A stretch of DNA of 64,000 bases from Ailanthus altissimus (taxonomy: Eukaryota; Streptophyta; Magnoliopsida; Sapindales; Simaroubaceae), in contig OX327702.1 in assembly GCA_946807835.1 (NCBI GenBank), positions 12,834,001-12,898,000 on the forward strand. The letters are read 5' to 3'. A model generated the notes under the pieces. It worked only from the letters and a program-made list of their open reading frames with translations. It did not search any database and had not been told where the DNA came from. The translations under genes were made by a program, and so were the position numbers. The number at the start of each line of letters is the position of its first letter. Position 1 is the first letter of the stretch. Below, piece after piece: positions 1 to 9,952 of this stretch.

Positions 1-968
1 ATTTCTATATCATAAATTAAGTGCAAGTATACACTATCGTATGCAAGTAATAAAGAGACTAATTAGTCGGATGTCGAACCCACAGGGATAATATTTTCTT
101 TTTAACCAATTACTAAAATTATATCTTCCTAATAATTATTCAGAAAAATAAAAATCTAAGAATGAATGTAAGAAATATAAAAGTAAAAACACAATGCAAT
201 GAGATTTAAAGATAGCAACGTAGAGAAAACCTAGGATTAATATTATCCCTCAATATGCTTTTTAATGATTAACCCTCTAATATTTAACTCACTTAGTCTT
301 TATTATTGATCAAGACGCTAATGTATTCACAAGCCTCTTCCAAGGTCATGCAAGTATACCCTAATTTACCAAATACCTATATTCCTATGGTACTTGTAAT
401 AAACTAAGGTTCATTAAGATTAGGTCTTATTGTTCATACATGCCAATTAGGTATATTTCTATCCTAAATTGAAACTTGCATATGCAACATTGAATGTTAC
501 TCTACAATCATGCATCAAATTACCTAGGTCTAAATATTATGATTCCTCTTCCGAGTTTATCAATAATATTACCAACTCATTCACCATATATTGGCCAGAT
601 ATATTGAAGCATTAAACACGAGTAATTTAAATAATAAAAGACTAAGTTTATTAAATACTAAAAGATATGGCAATTTAAGCACACATATTGAGTTCAAATA
701 TTAACCCTAGAAAATAAGTTTAGCTCATGGCTACAAGAGAACAGCAGTAAAAATAAAAATAAAATATAATACAATTATTAGCAAACCGATATAGACGTCG
801 AATTGCTCTTAATTGCGCTGCCTAGGAACTCTTGATGTCGAAGAACGTCTTGTATCTCTCTCTAAAGTTGCTTCAATTAAGCTCCTATTGCTCTCCAAGA
901 CTCGTGCTCTGTATTCTTGGTGCTCTTGGATCGTCTTGGATTCATTCCTGAAGGCTGGGAACGAGTGG

Positions 969-980
969 CTTTATATAGGG
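969..980 (-). promoter_or_regulatory. Candidate TATA box of the Athila LTR promoter
   Basis: Minus-strand CCTATATAAAGC lies inside the LTR upstream of the U5 part. The other LTR copy has CCTATAAAAAGCC at the equivalent place (about 6613-6625), so the element is kept in slightly altered form. Assignment as the Pol II promoter is inference from motif and position. Confidence 0.5.
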
Positions 981-1028
981 ATTGATATGAGCTTGAAAAT
1001 CTCAATACTCGTCGGATTAGGACTCACA

Positions 1029-1295
1029 CTACCGCTGGCGCGCTATGCATCTGTCGCTGGGGCGCTACGTGAAAAAGCTATTACCGCTGGAGCGGTGGAT
1101 CTTGGCGTTGGGGCGCTGCATGAAAACGGCTTCACCGCTGGCGCGGTATGTTGATAGCGCTGGGGCGATGTAGCGTCGCTGGGGCGGTAACTGTATGGCG
1201 CTGGGGCGCTAGACGCGACTTAAACAGGTCGTTTTTCTTATTTCGATCACTATTATAGCGCTGGGGCGAAAATACTTGTAGCGCGGGGGCGCTGG
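1029..1295. repeat. Array of short GC-rich palindromic modules in the LTR
   Basis: About ten modules with the core CGCTGGGGCG (variants CGCTGGAGCG and CGCTGGCGCG) recur every 20-30 bp in otherwise AT-rich DNA. Each is an imperfect inverted repeat whose arms are CGC/GCG. The second LTR copy carries the same array at about 6675-6855. Five more modules lie outside the LTR at 2884-3079. Function unknown. Confidence 0.8.
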
Positions 1296-1430
1296 ACTCA
1301 TAATTTGAAAACTTTGCATTTTAGTCCCTATAATTAACAATAAAGCACATAAATAGCCATCTATTCTCATAAAATCATAAATATCAATAATAAAAATATG
1401 AGAAAATATATGACAAATTTGCCCTTATCA

Positions 1431-1447
1431 AAATTTCCCAAACTTAA
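1431..1447 (-). other. Polypurine tract of the Athila-type element
   Basis: Minus-strand TTTAAGTTTGGGAAATTT lies immediately before the LTR start TGATAAGGGC. The same TTTAAGTTTGGGAG precedes the Athila LTRs at 15106 and 59433, so three copies agree. In this class the purine tract primes plus-strand DNA synthesis. Confidence 0.75.
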
Positions 1448-3222
1448 ATACTTGCTTGTCCTCAAGCAATAAAATAAAACTAAGAGAGAAACAAAGGGTT
1501 ATATTTGACTCATTTAACAAAACAAAACAAAATATACTAATACTAGTAAGATGATCAAAATCATTGTCTCAAAGGTTGACAAAATGATACAAATCCTTAA
1601 GGTAAACAAATAGCTATTAACAATTCTAATTTATCTCCATTTAGTCCCTCATTCTTCCTCATAAATAATCACCATGTGTATGTGTGCAAGCAGCAAGCAA
1701 ATAGCGGAAACCATACTTTGATTTACTTTATACTTTAGTTTGTACAGAAAAGATAATGTCTCGACATTTAATTTGTATAATAACACTTCCATAAGCTTGT
1801 CTTTATTACCACTCTCCACTAATGTAGAAAATCACATGTCTAGGGATCTATTTAGGACTTTACTTAGCTTGTAATGTAAGGCTAAGGTCATGGTGGGATA
1901 AAAGGATAAATATATGAAGTTCAATTCACACCATGAACACTTAGATTTTACCTAGAAACCTCTTGATCTTCTTTTCCTTGTATTATCTCTTCCCCCAAAC
2001 TTATTGTGTTCCCATCCTTCTTTTCAACCTTTTATTTTTCAAAGAATTTCTTCTTTTCCTTAAGCTGGGGGTATTTTTCTTACTCTTTTTTTTTTTTTAT
2101 GAAATACCCCCAAACTTAGATTGACAAATACCACCCAAACTTATTTTTCTCATATCACCACAACTTTTTTCTTTTCAAGAGTATTTCTAAGTAAATGCAA
2201 GGTTTATGGTGTTACGGGTAAAGTTTTAGATAAGTAAACTTAAAGTCTTGGGCTTGTAATGTGGTTAAACCAATGAATGGGTAATTAGGCTCAAAATAGG
2301 GTACTAGGGATAAATATACTCTAAAAGGTAGGCTAGAAAGGCTCAATCGGTCCAAAGATGGCCTAATGTCATTTCCCTATTCATGTGTTTCCTAGAATTT
2401 CGCCTCAAGTAGTAACTAAAGACAAGTTCTAGAGTATCGGACTTCAAGACTGTGGTGTACTCCCTAAAGTATAAGTATCTCTAAGTAATAGTTATAACTA
2501 TTCATGCTTTAATAAGTGCTCAAAAAATTAGTGATTATGAATAAGGTCGAACTTGTTCCTAAACTTGAATAATCAAAATTGTCTCAAGTATCTATCATTC
2601 CCTATAGATGTGTAAAAATAAATTCAACCATGTATTCTTTTTCTTATCATAGACTAATGATCATCTTATCAAAAAAAAAAAAAAGCTTAATAAAAACTAA
2701 TTAACTAAAAAAAAAACTAAGTAACTAAAAAAAAAAAAAAATTTAACCCACAAGAATGACCACCCAAATCATGTAGCAAAATGAACACAAGAAAGTGTTC
2801 CCACCCCCAAACTTAATTTAGACATTGTCCCCAATGTCAAAAAATAAAGAAGTAAAAGTAAGAGACTTCCCTGGTCAATTTTCGCTGCCGCGCTGACTCT
2901 CCGTCGCTGGGGCGATGTTCTGGCGCTGCCGCGGTAATATTCCATCGCTGCAGCGCTGAAGGCTGATTTCTGCACAGTTACTGGAATTTGCACTGGCGCA
3001 ATGTTGTGTGTACCACGAGGGAGGTGGTGTCTCGATTTTCCTGTTGCTGCTGCGCCATGTTATGCCGCTGGAGCGCTGAAAGTCTTTATTTTTTTTTTTT
3101 TTAAATGCTGAAAAAAATAAAAAAAAATGATAATGATAATAATAATAATAATACTTTCTTTGGGTTGCCTCCCAAGTAGCGCTTGATTTAATGTCATCGG
3201 CTTGATGGGGCTTCCTTTTCTT
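1448..3222 (-). other. Athila 3' untranslated region without genes
   Basis: About 1.8 kb between the protease stop and the purine tract. Its distal part (about 1448-1770) is clearly similar to 9813-9952 plus 14882-15105, the same region of another Athila copy. It holds a perfect 10-bp inverted repeat around a T-rich loop (2067-2076 with 2102-2111), several A/T runs (for example 2671-2684 and 2709-2740), five GC-rich modules (2884-3079) and a short AAT microsatellite (about 3127-3152). No coding potential is supported. Confidence 0.7.
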
Positions 3223-4404
3223 TTATGGTGGGTCAAAGATGCTGATGGAAGCATTTGTGTAAGTGATCTTGCTGGCTTTCTTCTTTTTCGGCTTCCATAT
3301 TTTTGCAATTAAACCTTGGGCAGTATCTTTTACTGCATTCTCCTTATGTCTCTCCGGAAAGACTTTAATCTTAAACCGAGGAGATGGTTTTTCCTTTTCT
3401 TTCTCTTTGCTTGCTTCGTTGTGATGCTGCCTTTTCTTCTTCTCTCTTGTCTTCCTATGCTTCAATGCTCTTTTTCGGATGTGAGGATCCAATGTCTCCA
3501 TATCTTTAATTTGCTTAACGCTTGGATGCACCACATTAATGCAGAAACAGTCTTCATTTTCAGCTGGTAATTTGATCTCCTTGAAGACCTTAAAAGTGAC
3601 TGTATCCTCTTGTACTCTCATGGTCAACTCTCCTTTTTGCACATCAATAATTGTTCTTCCAGTGGCTAGGAAGGGTCTTCCAAGGATGATTGGGATCTCC
3701 TTGTCTTCTTCCATATCCAAAACAATGAAATCGGCAGGGAAGATGAATTTATCGACCCTAACCAACACATCTTCAATTAATCCCTTAGGATAGGTGAGAG
3801 AACGATCTGCTAACTGAAGTGTGATATTTGTTGGTTTGGCTTCTTTCAGTCCCAACTTTTTATACACGGACAATGGCATAAGATTGATGCTAGCTCCCAG
3901 ATCACAAAGTGCTTTCCCAAAATCATAATTCCCAATTGAGCATGGTATGGTGAAACTCCCAGGATCTTTAAGCTTTGGAGGTAGCTTCTTTAGGAGGATG
4001 GTGCTACACTCTTCTGTCAAGGCCACAGTCTCGAAGTCATCTATACTTCTCTTCTTTGATAGGATTTCCTTCATAAATCTCACATAGCTCGGCATTTGCT
4101 CCAGTGCATCTGCAAAAGGAAAATTAATATGTAATTTCTTAAAAACATCAAGAAATTTTGAGAACTGCTTATCTAGTTTCTTCGTTTGCAGCCTCTGAGG
4201 AAATGGAGGTGGTGGAGTGAATGACTGTGTAGGTTGTTTCTGCGGGTTGCTATTGGTATCTTCTGCTGCATTTTCACTTTTCTGTTCTTGTACTTGAATA
4301 CTAGATTCTATGCTTTTTCTGTGTCTCATCACTCTTCTCTTGGTTTCTGAGCTGCTGTAATCTCTGAGGAAATGGTATAGGTGGTCTATATGGTTGCACG
4401 CCAT
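3223..4404 (-). CDS. Athila-type aspartic protease (3' part of the gag-protease reading frame)
   Basis: The 393-residue frame carries the retropepsin motif ALCDLGASINLMPLS, the conserved follow-up YKKLGL, and the flap-end segment IILGRPFLATGRTIIDVQKG typical of Athila proteases. Retropepsins dimerise and cut the gag polyprotein inside the particle. Upstream residues PPPPFPQRL and LPPKLKDPGSF are also typical of the gag-protease linker. The true coding part starts inside the overlap with gag, so the listed ATG is only the first in the frame. The frame is shifted by one relative to gag, either by a programmed shift or by a mutation. The C-terminus is lysine-rich and ends without any reverse transcriptase, where an autonomous Athila would continue. 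Confidence 0.85.
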   Translation of the reverse strand: MACNHIDHLYHFLRDYSSSETKRRVMRHRKSIESSIQVQEQKSENAAEDTNSNPQKQPTQSFTPPPPFPQRLQTKKLDKQFSKFLDVFKKLHINFPFADALEQMPSYVRFMKEILSKKRSIDDFETVALTEECSTILLKKLPPKLKDPGSFTIPCSIGNYDFGKALCDLGASINLMPLSVYKKLGLKEAKPTNITLQLADRSLTYPKGLIEDVLVRVDKFIFPADFIVLDMEEDKEIPIILGRPFLATGRTIIDVQKGELTMRVQEDTVTFKVFKEIKLPAENEDCFCINVVHPSVKQIKDMETLDPHIRKRALKHRKTREKKKRQHHNEASKEKEKEKPSPRFKIKVFPERHKENAVKDTAQGLIAKIWKPKKKKASKITYTNASISIFDPP

Positions 4405-5803
4405 CTTGTTGGACCACTATTTCTTTTTCCTTCTCTATCATCTCTGAAAGCTGTGGTTGAGAAGTGTTATCATGTAAGACTTTACCACTTCTTAGGGAGA
4501 TGGCTTGGCACTGTTCTACGCTTCCTTTTGGATTGACTTCGGTGTTGCTTGGTAAAGTTTCTTGAGGTCGATTGTTTATTGCTGTAGCAAGTTGTCCTAC
4601 TTGATTCTCCAAGGCTCTAAGTGAAGCTGCTTGACTTTGGAAGAGTGCATCTGTTTTCTTCATGTATTGTAAGAGCATGTCTTCAATGTCTGGTTTCTTC
4701 TCTTGCTGTACTTGTGGTTGGAAGCCAGGAGGAGCTTTAGAATGTTGTCCTTGATTATTGCTGCTCCATGAGAAGTTGGGGTGATTTCTCCATCCAGGAT
4801 TGTAAAAATTAGAATTGGGATTATTGCGGTTGAAGTCCCCTACATATTGAGCAGTCTCCATGCATTGTCCATTAGCATGATTTCCTCCACAGAAATCGCA
4901 AGTGATAGGTTGACTCTTGATAGCATTAACTCCCAAGTTGCTTAATTGTTTGGTCAAGAGGTTGACTTGAGCAGATAATGTGGTCAAGGTGTCTACTTCG
5001 TGTAGTCCAGCGATCTTTCTTATGGTGGACCTTTCGGTAGGCCATTGATAGGCATTGGACGCCATCTCATCTAGTAGATCATAAGCTTCATTGGTGGATT
5101 TGTTCATGAGTGCTCCTCCAGCTGCAGCATCTACTATCGTTCTGAATTGACCGGCTAATCCATTGTAGAATGTTTGTACAAGTAACCACTTCGGAACTCC
5201 ATGATGAGGACATTTTCTTTGCATATCCTTGTATCTCTCCCATGCCTCATAAAGAGATTCTCCATCTAGTTGTAGGAATGATGTGATGTCGTTCCTCATC
5301 TTGGCAGTTTTAGCAAGTGGAAAGAATTTGGCGAGAAAATTTTGTGCAAGATCATCCCATGTCGCTATAGATCCAGATGGAAGTGTTAGCAGCCAGCATT
5401 TTGCTTTGTCTCTCAAGGAAAAGGGAAACAACCTTAGACGGATTGCATCATCGGACACCCCATTGTACTTGAATGTATCACATATCTCCAAGAAGTTGAT
5501 GATGTGCATGTTTGGATCGTCATTGGGTAGTCCACTAAATTGTACCAAATCCTTGAGCATTTGAATGGTGCTTGGCTTGATCTCGAAGTTGTTAGCTTGA
5601 ACAGTTGGTCTTTGAATGCTTGAATGGATTCTATTGACTAAGGGAACAACATACTCCTTTAGTGGTCTTGCTTCATTGTCAGGTGCAATTGGTACTTGAT
5701 CTTCCATGGTGTTAACTTGATTTTGCTCTCTTCTAATTCTTCTTAAAGTTCTTTCAATCTCTGGATCAAACGCAATCAAGTCTTCACTTTTTGATCTTTG
5801 CAT
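4301..5803 (-). CDS. Athila-type gag polyprotein (500 aa)
   Basis: It begins MQRSKSEDLIAFDPEIERTL, an N-terminus repeated at the gag start of the second Athila copy (16234). A retrotransposon gag domain follows (around residues 75-230, with FPFSLRDKAKCWLLTLPSGS and FLAKFFPLAKTA). Then comes a cysteine-rich segment, CDFCGGNHANGQC, at about residues 300-312, a zinc-knuckle-like nucleic-acid-binding site. Gag forms the virus-like particle that packages element RNA. Start chosen because it follows the leader at a sensible distance from the primer-binding site. The frame ends at 4301 within a 104-bp overlap with the protease frame. The coding sequence looks intact. Confidence 0.88.
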   Translation of the reverse strand: MQRSKSEDLIAFDPEIERTLRRIRREQNQVNTMEDQVPIAPDNEARPLKEYVVPLVNRIHSSIQRPTVQANNFEIKPSTIQMLKDLVQFSGLPNDDPNMHIINFLEICDTFKYNGVSDDAIRLRLFPFSLRDKAKCWLLTLPSGSIATWDDLAQNFLAKFFPLAKTAKMRNDITSFLQLDGESLYEAWERYKDMQRKCPHHGVPKWLLVQTFYNGLAGQFRTIVDAAAGGALMNKSTNEAYDLLDEMASNAYQWPTERSTIRKIAGLHEVDTLTTLSAQVNLLTKQLSNLGVNAIKSQPITCDFCGGNHANGQCMETAQYVGDFNRNNPNSNFYNPGWRNHPNFSWSSNNQGQHSKAPPGFQPQVQQEKKPDIEDMLLQYMKKTDALFQSQAASLRALENQVGQLATAINNRPQETLPSNTEVNPKGSVEQCQAISLRSGKVLHDNTSQPQLSEMIEKEKEIVVQQDGVQPYRPPIPFPQRLQQLRNQEKSDETQKKHRI

Positions 5804-5940
5804 GTACCTCGTAACAAAGAAAGTAAAACTAAATTAAGAAAAATAAAAATAAAAATAAAAATAAAAATAAAAAATAAAAAAAATTCTGAAGTAAAAACTA
5901 GAAGGATTGGTATTAATATTGGCGAAAAAGTAGATAATTA
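5804..5940 (-). repeat. Element leader with AAAAAT microsatellite
   Basis: The short leader between primer-binding site and gag contains a run of AAAAAT units at about 5837-5880. The rest is ordinary AT-rich leader, resembling the leader of the plus-strand copy at 16126-16233. Confidence 0.7.
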
Positions 5941-5958
5941 TCCCCGGCAACGGCGCCA
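5941..5958 (-). other. Primer-binding site, tRNA-Asp type
   Basis: Minus-strand TGGCGCCGTTGCCGGGGA is complementary to the 3' end of plant tRNA-Asp and is the usual primer-binding site of Athila elements. It is a perfect 18-base match to that motif. The LTR sequence that should follow is missing: the site is joined directly to a position about 310 bp inside the LTR. Confidence 0.9.
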
Positions 5959-6875
5959 AGACACTAATGTCTTCACAAGCCTCTTCCAAGGTCATGCAAG
6001 TATACCTTAATTTACCAAATACCTATATTCTTATGGTACTTGTAATAAATTAAGATTCATTAAGATTAGGTCTTATTGATCATATATGCCAATTAGGTAT
6101 ATTCCTATCCTAAATTGAAACTTGCATATGCAACATTGAATGTTACTCTACAATCATGCATCAAATTACCTAGGTCTAAATATTATGATTCCTCTTCCAA
6201 GTTTATCAATAATATTACCAACTCATTCACCATATATTGACCAGATATATTGAAGCATTAAACACGAGTAATTTAAATAATAAATGACTAAGTTTATTAA
6301 ATACTAAAAGATATGGCAATTAAGCACACATATTGAGTTCAAATATTAACCCTAGAAAACAAGTTAGCTCATGGCTACAAGAGAACAGCAGTAAAAATAA
6401 TTATAAATCATGATACAATTATTAGCAAACCGATATAGACGTCGAATTGCTCTTAATTGCGCTGCCTAGGAACTCTTGATGCCGAAGAACGTCTTGTATC
6501 TCTCTCTAAAGTTGCTTCAATTAAGCTCCTATTGCTCTCTAAGACTCGTGCTCTGTATTCTTGGTGCTCTTGGGTCGTCTTGGATTTTTTCTTGAAGGTT
6601 GGGAACGAGTGGCTTTTTATAGGGGTTGATATGAGCTTGAAAATCTCAATTCTCGTCGGACTAGGACTCGCACTACCGCTGGCGCGCTATGCATCTGTCG
6701 CTGGGGCGCTGCGTGAAAAAGCTATTACCGCTAGAGCGGTGGGATCTTGGCGCTGGGGCGCTACATGAAAACGGCTTTACCGCTGGGGCGGTATGTTTAT
6801 AGTGCTGGGGCGATGTATCGTCGCTGGAGCGGTGACTCTTCAGCGCTGGGGCGCTAGACGCGACTTAAGCAGGTC
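5957..6875 (-). repeat. 5' LTR of the Athila-type element, truncated at both ends
   Basis: Matches 311-1230 of the 3' LTR. The U5 part (equivalent of 1-310) is deleted next to the primer-binding site, with CAA shared at the junction. At the other end similarity stops at CAGGTC (6875), about 200 bp before the expected LTR start. The deleted U5 part normally follows the transcription start, so this copy is unlikely to make a functional genomic RNA (inference). Confidence 0.8.
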
Positions 6876-7136
6876 TTCTGCAAATTTATGCAGCCAACAG
6901 CAGAATTTGATATACTTGCAGAAATTAAAGACGTCTTTCAATTCAAGAATATGATTTTTGAATTAGTAGAAGTAAAGTTTGAATTTTACAATTTTCTTTG
7001 TTGTATTAGCCATATTTGTTGACTTTTGGAATTAAGGGTAGCTTTAAGTTTGTTGTATTTATTTTTTCAGTTGTACTTTTAGACTTTTGGTGTGAGGGTA
7101 GCTGTAAGTTTGAAATTTAAGTTTTAAAGTTGTAAT

Positions 7137-9254
7137 TGTTAAGGTTGGTGCTTACGTACCATCCCTGAATGTACATATACTTGTATAATTATACAAGTGT
7201 ATATTTCCATTAAATCGTTAATAATCATTTATATGATCTATGCATATAACATTGCAGACATTGTAGATCTAAAAGAGTTCGGATCAGATCTAAAGAGTTT
7301 AAATAAGGGCTCATAGTCAGCCACGCTGAGACATATAATTGCTAAATATTAGCACAGTTAAGTGTTAGCTGGTTATAATACTTAGCAGATCCAAGAGTTG
7401 GAGCATTGTCTGTAATGGGACATAGACCTGGGAATATACTAGTAACTGCATAGTTACAAAAGTTGCAATCGGGTGCCAGGAAATGCATGTTGCGCAAGTA
7501 TGTTCTCGAATAATTGTCCCTGATCTATTCCTGTCGATGTAGGTCTTTTTGTGGATACTTTTATATATAGATCAGTATATGTCATACCTATAAGGTATAG
7601 ATGGTCATTCTTAGCCGATCGTGAGCTTGGAGCTCGTATTGACATATGGGTATCCAGTTAGGACTAGATATGGGGCAGACTCACGAGGGCCTCCAATAGA
7701 CATTCAATGTAAGCCGTCAATGAAGGGTCCTCTCGAGTTGAGTAGTATACGTGGTCCTTTGACCTGAGTGCCACGGTGGGCTTGTAAGTGATCCACCATA
7801 CTTTAGTTCCACGCATGTCACAAACCTTTCATGGTGTGACCGCTCGGTGTCGCTGGGTATGGTCCGATGCTTATGGAGTCTGGTACGTACAGATATGGGA
7901 TCTGTAAGCTCCTATATGGAGTTTGATATCTAGATGCTTCAAGACTGTATCTCAGAAAGTCTTGTGGCCACAAGTAATCATCCCGAGAAAGAGTTCCGCC
8001 AGGGTGGAACAATATGGCAAAGGCGTTTGCGCATTTTATTCAATGAGATACAAGTCTAGAGATAAGACATAGATGAGCACATGGGGATTTGATGGTAATA
8101 ATATATATCCCCGTACATCTAGGATATCATGATGGAAGGATTATACGTATGCGTTGTAACCTCAGCTTGCATGGTTCAAAACGCTGATTTGTAATATTCG
8201 TGACGTATGCATAGAGCATTGCTCACGGACTCATGGAATAGTTCTTTTTGATGAATCGAGCATAGGACCTAGGGAGTCTTGCGATATGGAGTGTACTTGT
8301 TATGCACTGGGGTAGCGTGCTAGATTAAATTGTTTAATCTAGCAATATTCAGCACTACCACGGGAATACGTGCGTGTTTGTATTTAAGTATTAAATACAA
8401 CAATTAGTCAATAATTATTATCTATTAATTGTATAATGACACGTGGCATATTGTGGACCTTCGGTTGAGTTTATCCAAGTGCGAGTTTGGTGGGACCCAC
8501 TAAGGGGTAGACTTGGTAACTATACATGAGGGGCAAAATGGTTATTTTTTATTTTGATTATTTAATTGTTAAATAATCAAAATATCTCTCTCATTATATT
8601 ATATAATATATTATTATATTATATTATATTATATTTTATTATAAGATATTTTATATATAATAATATAATATATTGGGTGCCAAATAGTTGGCACCCATTG
8701 GTTGTAATATTATATTATTATTATATTATATATATATATATATAAAGAGAAAAAGAGAGAGATGAGATGATTTTGGGCAATTGTTTCCCGAGAGAAAGAG
8801 AGAAATGGAGGAGAGGAAGAAGAGATGAAGAAAGAAAGAAAGAAAAAAAAAGGAAAAAATAAAACTGTTTTATTTTTCTCTATCGTGTCTTAGAAGCAAT
8901 TGAAAATTGTTTCAACCTCCATTTCTTATTCTTTTGGAGAAAAGGATATGAATACATAACTGGTTATTTTTGGGATTAAGAGTTAATCTCGGACTGAATA
9001 TCGTGCTGCTGTTCTAGCTCACCAAGCCCACCGAGTTGGTGACTAGAACTGTACGTGAGTTAGTCTCTATATGGATTGCGAAAAAAAAATACGTGTATCA
9101 CATTATACGTTTTGTTGAGTTCTTTATTTTATAAATATATTAATACGATTAATATATTGTATTTATTATAAAATTTATACATTGTCGCTACGTTAGGCAA
9201 TAGATACAATTGTACATTCATACACCCACACATGCCTAAGATCCTTCCCCAACA
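7137..9254 (+). mobile_element. Solo LTR of a Ty1/copia element with about 2.1-kb LTRs
   Basis: Starts TGTTAAGGTTGGTGC and ends CCTTCCCCAACA. The start resembles that of the coding copia element's 3' LTR at 40382 (TGTTGGGATTTGTGCTTACG), which assigns the family. Flanks are GTAAT (7132-7136) and GTAAC (9255-9259), a five-base target duplication with one mismatch. There is no internal region, so this is a solo LTR made by recombination between two LTRs. It includes a perfect 15-bp stem-loop (8551-8583), a long AT repeat tract (about 8592-8745) and a purine-rich tract. Confidence 0.8.
8551..8583. repeat. Perfect 15-bp stem-loop conserved in copia LTRs
   Basis: Arms ATTTTGATTATTTAA and TTAAATAATCAAAAT surround a three-base loop TTG. 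The equivalent stem is kept with one mismatch in the LTR at 10924-13003 (11558-11590) and in degraded form in the third LTR (about 21625-21656). Persistence in diverged copies hints at a role in the RNA, but this is inference. Confidence 0.75.
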
Positions 9255-9603
9255 GTAACTTGATATCTCATGTGGTCTCTATAAATACCATGGGGATTGA
9301 ATTGTTTCAAAACATAGAATTTATAAAATAATATTTGTGAGAGTTTTTTTTTCTTAAGTTCTTCAGAGAACTTTTATTAGAACTTATTAAAATTTCATCT
9401 TGTGGCATTCTACAAGACTTATCACTCACAACTTCTAATCCATCTTGAGTGTTGGTCTAAAATTTCATATACCTCTGATTTTTATCTTTTATAGATAATG
9501 GGTCAAGGTCTTAGTTTTGGTAAATCGAACAATCTAAATTAGAACGATCCTTGGGCAAAGAACCTTATATAGTACTGAGTCTCACTTTTCTTGGTTTACA
9601 TCA

Positions 9604-9790
9604 TTCTTTCTAACTTCTTCATGCAGCCTTTTAATTTTCTTTACTTGTTCTTCAGCATCTACTCTAAATTTTTGTGTAATAGGAAAAGGAATTAAATTCA
9701 ACGGACTCGTGGGATTTTGGTCACAAACAATTTCAAATGGACTATAACTTGTTGTTTAGCTTTTATTCCGGTTGAAAGCAAACTTAATTT
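9604..9790 (-). pseudogene. Gypsy integrase C-terminal fragment
   Basis: The minus strand translates to AQIKFAFNRNKS, a stop, then YSPFEIVCDQNPTSPLNLIP and later a segment containing RVDAEEQVKKIKRLHEEVR. This matches the part of gypsy integrases just after the catalytic core (usual form [13 protein letters not shown]). Only about 60 codons survive, with one internal stop. It lies between a plus-strand LTR remnant and Athila sequence and belongs to neither. Confidence 0.7.
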
Positions 9791-9952
9791 GAGCCAAAAT
9801 AAGATCCTATAGAAGTGTCATTATATAAATCAAATACCGAGACATCATCTTTCATATACAAACTAAAGTATAAAGTAAATCAAGGTATGGTTTTAGCTAT
9901 TGCTTACTGCTTGCACACACACAAATGGTGATTATCTTTAAGGAAGAATAAG

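Larger units (their letters stand above)
1..1430 (-). repeat. 3' LTR of the Athila-type element
   Basis: Read on the minus strand the LTR begins TGATAAGGGC at 1430, directly after a purine tract, and runs to the window edge. Positions 311-1230 are repeated at 5957-6875. Positions 1-310 match the U5 part of the plus-strand LTR at 15106-16101, which ends in ATCGCATCA. Open frames of about 100 residues lie in both copies, but they fall inside the LTR and are not credible genes. Confidence 0.85.
1..6875 (-). mobile_element. Non-autonomous Athila-type (Ty3/gypsy) element, gag and protease only
   Basis: On the minus strand the order is truncated 5' LTR, tRNA-Asp primer-binding site, leader, gag, protease, long 3' untranslated region, purine tract, 3' LTR. 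The left LTR runs off the window start; comparison with the related LTR at 15106-16101 suggests only about ten bases are missing. The internal part is only about 4.5 kb, and no reverse transcriptase, RNase H or integrase motif is seen between the protease stop at 3223 and the LTR. Shared LTR sequence is clear but visibly diverged (a few percent by eye), so the copy is not very young. It would need enzymes from a complete Athila element to move (inference). Confidence 0.85.
6876..9603 (+). repeat. Gypsy LTR remnant, split by a solo copia LTR
   Basis: Positions 9255-9603 match the 3' part of the gypsy LTR at 27219-27795, including the CTATAAATAC promoter motif, the stretch with TTATTAGAACTTAT and the LTR end TTTACATCA. 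Positions 6876-7136 hold the matching upstream part, with two diverged tandem copies (about 7020-7085 and 7080-7136) of a segment containing GACTTTTGG and GGGTAGCT. The left limit is uncertain because the start of this LTR is not seen. Confidence 0.6.

Noticed and set aside
813..1154. Open frame of 113 codons, with a relative at 6457-6768
   Set aside because: Both lie inside the two Athila LTR copies and across the GC-rich module array. The shared reading is a result of LTR duplication and resembles no known protein.
1029..1295. Regularly spaced short repeats that resemble a CRISPR array
   Set aside because: Modules are too short and variable, spacers are not unique, and the setting is a plant LTR. 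They are short palindromic modules of unknown role.
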